In this document: in pieces, positions 61,326 through 64,000 of the stretch | Layout of the letters: each line of letters opens with the position of its first letter | Numbering within the stretch: the first letter of the stretch is position 1 | Source of the DNA: Leuctra nigra | Taxonomy: Eukaryota; Arthropoda; Insecta; Plecoptera; Leuctridae | DNA: 64,000 bases | Direction of reading: 5' to 3' | Assembly: GCA_934045905.1 (NCBI GenBank) | Contig: OW203762.1 | Span: 22,972,345-23,036,344 of the forward strand | Notes under the pieces: generated by a model | What the model was told of the DNA's origin: nothing | Seen by the model: the letters and a program-made list of their open reading frames with translations, nothing else | The model's database searches: none | Program-made: the position numbers and the translations under genes

Positions 61326-62457
61326 TAAGAAGAGGGATTTATTACATTTTTTTACATCAAAATATACAAAATAAAATATGTAATACTCCCCTTTATGGAA
61401 ACATGCTTGAGGAGATTTATAAAGTATTGCCCAGTACTAAATTAAACTAATCCAACAAATATTTCACATTTTGTTAAAATTAGTACCCAAATGCATCAAG
61501 TTTTGAATTTTTATCAGGAATACCAAAATAAGTAGATAATAGAATAAAATTGCAGCCAGAAGTTCACTCAATCACTGGTAATCCTCAAGACTCACTATGT
61601 GGCTAACAAATATATCCACTCTTGTGGGCTTCTCCGTGACCAAGTCAAGTCACGTGATCTCTTCTACTTCTCCACATGATCAAAGCACTCGGAGCATTCA
61701 ACAAGTACAGTCAGTGTTATAAAGATTTATAGTTAATACCTGTGTTATTATCAGAAAACACGTTTTTCTCTTACATCTCAAAGACATGATACTTTGCAAT
61801 AGGTACAACTGTAAATTTAAAATACCTCCACATTATAGTAAAAATTGTACTTTGGTGTCACATTTTCACAGATAAACGAAGATGTTGTTTGCATAAATTA
61901 CAATACTATGATGTATCAATCATTAAGGGAGTATCAACAATTTGCAATTAGCAAAACTAAGAAATCCGTATTTATATTTTGTGTAAATTCTGTCAGAACC
62001 AAAACTCGCGTTGTCTGAATCTTCCCAGCTCCCATGTGATACTTGCACCTACATAATTAATAGCTCATAATTAGCTCTACTTGAAGTAAATCTTTGTACG
62101 TCATACATAACAATGAACCATAAAGTGCTAATATTGTTGGAAACACATGGATATATAGAAAATGAAGTGAAGCATCACATCATTCGTTAACAAGACAACT
62201 TTGTACCTCGTGTCTATGTTTCACATTAGTCTCAATGCAACCCGAGGTTCTAGCAGAGCATTGTGTCTCTAACACGGCTGGGTTGACTTCAATACACCCG
62301 CCAGAGCACAGGGGAAGCGGCTGGGAGAATTATGCAAACATTGTCAGTTGAAAATGCACTGATGCATACTTCACATTACCTTGAGACGCCGCACAATGGT
62401 GGCTCCACCACCCCCTCAGAAGCTAAAACCAAACCAAGTAATGGGGAGGAGTTCCCA

Positions 62458-62467
62458 TCCCAGGGGA
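62458..62467. promoter_or_regulatory. COE-type site TCCCAGGGGA
   Basis: Matches TCCCNNGGGA; flanked CA-TCCCAGGGGA-AC in kn intron 5. Confidence 0.4.
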
Positions 62468-62701
62468 ACACACCCCTCACTATATACCGCCGCGGTGTAT
62501 TGTATACATAGCAGTACTTCTGACTCACCAATTGACTCAAGTTCTTGCACTCTGTTTTACTCCAGAGAAAAGTTAATGACGAAAAAACTAGCTTTTTATG
62601 ACGCTCTATATCTCACCTTTTACATCGTTGCAAGTTGTAAACTTTCTTAATATTCACTTGCATCCCCTTGATTTCTTTTTAGTTTCTTCTTGTTGTGTTC
62701 A

Positions 62702-62732
62702 GTTTGTTTACTTCAAGTCTTGGTAAACAAAC
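62702..62732. promoter_or_regulatory. Inverted pair of forkhead-type sites
   Basis: GTTTGTTTAC at 62702-62711 and its exact complement GTAAACAAAC at 62723-62732, 11 nt apart. GTAAACAA is the core recognised by Fox proteins. A chance hairpin is the alternative. Confidence 0.35.
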
Positions 62733-63391
62733 GAACACCTCTGAACAAATTGATGTAGCGTCTAGCTTTGCTTCAGGAATAACTTGTGTTCGTTATAAAA
62801 CCGAGATAGCTTTTCTTCTAAGACTGCAATAAATAAAGCATGAAGTTCGACATGTCCACAAGCGAACAAGGTTTATTGCTTAATCACACCTTTGTAAGTC
62901 CACTCATAGTTTAAAATCGCATGCACAGAAGTTCAGAACACCACTGACTGATGACTCAATGAGTCTACTTAGATCATCACTTTTTAACTCAGTTTATTTA
63001 AACTCCTACCCCAAGAAAACTGGCCGGACTGGGACAGTGCTTAAAAATATATCTCTATGAAATAACGAAGTAATTTCTTTCAAAATGATAACAAATTCAT
63101 GATAATTTAATGTATATCGATGCAACATTTTAGAAATTATTAAAAATATTTCTTTACTAATTTTAAAAATATTCTATTTCGTTCAATTTGAAACAGTCAC
63201 GATAATGAGAGATTTGGAACTTTCTATCATAGTTTCCATTGTCTTTGAACATAATTTGTTTTTATTCTCAACGATATCTATACTTTCAACTCGCATTCAA
63301 CCAAATCAATCGATACATAAATGTGCAATGATTTATTGACTTTTGAGATTTTGATTGTTTTATTAATGAATGAATGTTCGTTTTATTTCAG

Positions 63392-63460
63392 TCGTTGCTG
63401 TGACAAGAAGAGCTGCGGCAACAGAAACGAGACTCCTTCAGACCCGGTCATCATCGACAG
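63392..63460 (+). CDS. kn: knot/collier coding exon 6 (zinc knuckle, second half)
   Basis: T completes the serine codon, then [20 protein letters not shown] and ID, plus two bases of an arginine codon. It supplies the last two cysteine ligands (S-R-C-CDKKS-C) of the COE zinc knuckle, so the motif is split between exons 5 and 6. Identical to the residues known from Drosophila and vertebrates as I recall them. Acceptor TTATTTCAG|TCG, donor GACAG|GTAAGA, exits in phase 2. The next exon (expected FFLKFFLKCNQNC-type sequence) is beyond the window. Confidence 0.97.
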
Positions 63461-64000
63461 GTAAGACATTCACTTCATTCCACCTCACATGCGTCTCGTG
63501 AATGTACATTATCATGTCAGACATAGCAGTCGGCGTTTGCAGCGGTTTGTTTATTTCATTGATATAAAAATGGGATTAAATTGCTTGTTCCAAGTCTGCC
63601 TGTAGAAGAAAATGTGGGTTCAATTGCACATTTGTATGGAGTATGCGTTGACTCAATGATGCGATCTATCTTTCACCTCTCGTATTTGTCGAGTTTGGCA
63701 GCAATAAGGAAGGAAGTAAAGGAGGAATGATGGGAGGAAGGTATAGGGGAGAGAAAGTGATAGAAGACCTCGTCTCGACTGTCACTCCCCCTCCCACCCC
63801 TCTCACGTGATGGTACCTCTCGTAATTCTAGCTCCAAGAATAAGCTCATCCCTATATCTACTGCACTATACGAGGGGATGACGACAAAATGGCGTCCCAT
63901 GGGAACGGGGACTGGAAAGAGAGGAGGGAGACATCTTGTGGGCAGGATAACGTTGTGTTGGGAATGGGCGAATAGCGCTCCCTGAGGAGCAAGTCGACCA
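63461..64000 (+). other. kn: kn intron 6, truncated by window end
   Basis: Begins GTAAGACATT. Includes a purine-rich stretch (63700-63770) and a COE-type site at 63895-63904. No further exon seen before 64000. Confidence 0.8.
63895..63904. promoter_or_regulatory. COE-type site TCCCATGGGA
   Basis: Perfect TCCCNNGGGA palindrome within GGCGTCCCATGGGAACGG, kn intron 6, 435 bp after exon 6. Confidence 0.5.

Overview
The window is nuclear DNA from an arthropod, most likely an insect. It is AT-rich and almost entirely non-coding, with multi-kilobase introns, tRNA-derived SINEs, MITE-like inverted-repeat elements and many simple repeats. A hemipteran-type genome would fit, but the species cannot be fixed from the sequence. 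The only protein-coding gene I can support is the 5' half of a COE/EBF-family transcription factor, the orthologue of Drosophila knot/collier (kn), on the + strand. Six coding exons are found: 35582-35748, 44804-44957, 48650-48713, 51774-51829, 61251-61324 and 63392-63460. All have GT/AG borders and matching phases, and joined they read through for about 194 codons. They encode the amino terminus and the first part of the COE DNA-binding domain, including the complete H-x3-C-x2-C-x5-C zinc knuckle. The rest of the DNA-binding domain, the IPT/TIG domain and the HLH region lie beyond the right edge.

Layout: 1-34600 is upstream DNA with no supportable gene. It holds a 400-bp palindromic element (3118-3517), an 80-bp satellite (9329-9701), a 19-bp minisatellite (10518-10822), a dispersed ~220-bp repeat family, three SINE copies, a MITE and a 274-bp tandem duplication (33102-33640). 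The kn promoter and 5' leader lie in a CpG-rich block at about 34600-35581, with a TATA-less Inr+DPE candidate at 35167-35200 and two upstream ATGs. Intron 1 (9.1 kb) contains a fold-back element with perfect 86-bp arms and a degenerate array of CRE-, ETS- and YY1/Pho-like motifs. Introns 2-6 hold more SINEs, MITEs, GA/CT microsatellites, a CpG-rich patch (55310-55560) and a minisatellite directly before exon 5.

The most interesting regulatory observation is that six matches to the COE/EBF recognition palindrome TCCCNNGGGA were found by eye, all between 49.4 and 63.9 kb, inside kn's own introns 3-6, and none was seen in the first 49 kb. This suggests direct autoregulation. The most interesting gene-structure observation is at the start of the protein. 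The arthropod-type WGRKLYP motif is present in frame upstream of the first in-frame ATG, but the well-placed ATG at 35518 is out of frame with it by what looks like a 5-bp loss. The same ATG lies 8 nt before a perfect GTAAGT donor that would splice in frame to exon 2. Four closely spaced CACGTG pairs, at 16.1, 19.1, 56.6 and 60.8 kb, are a third pattern.
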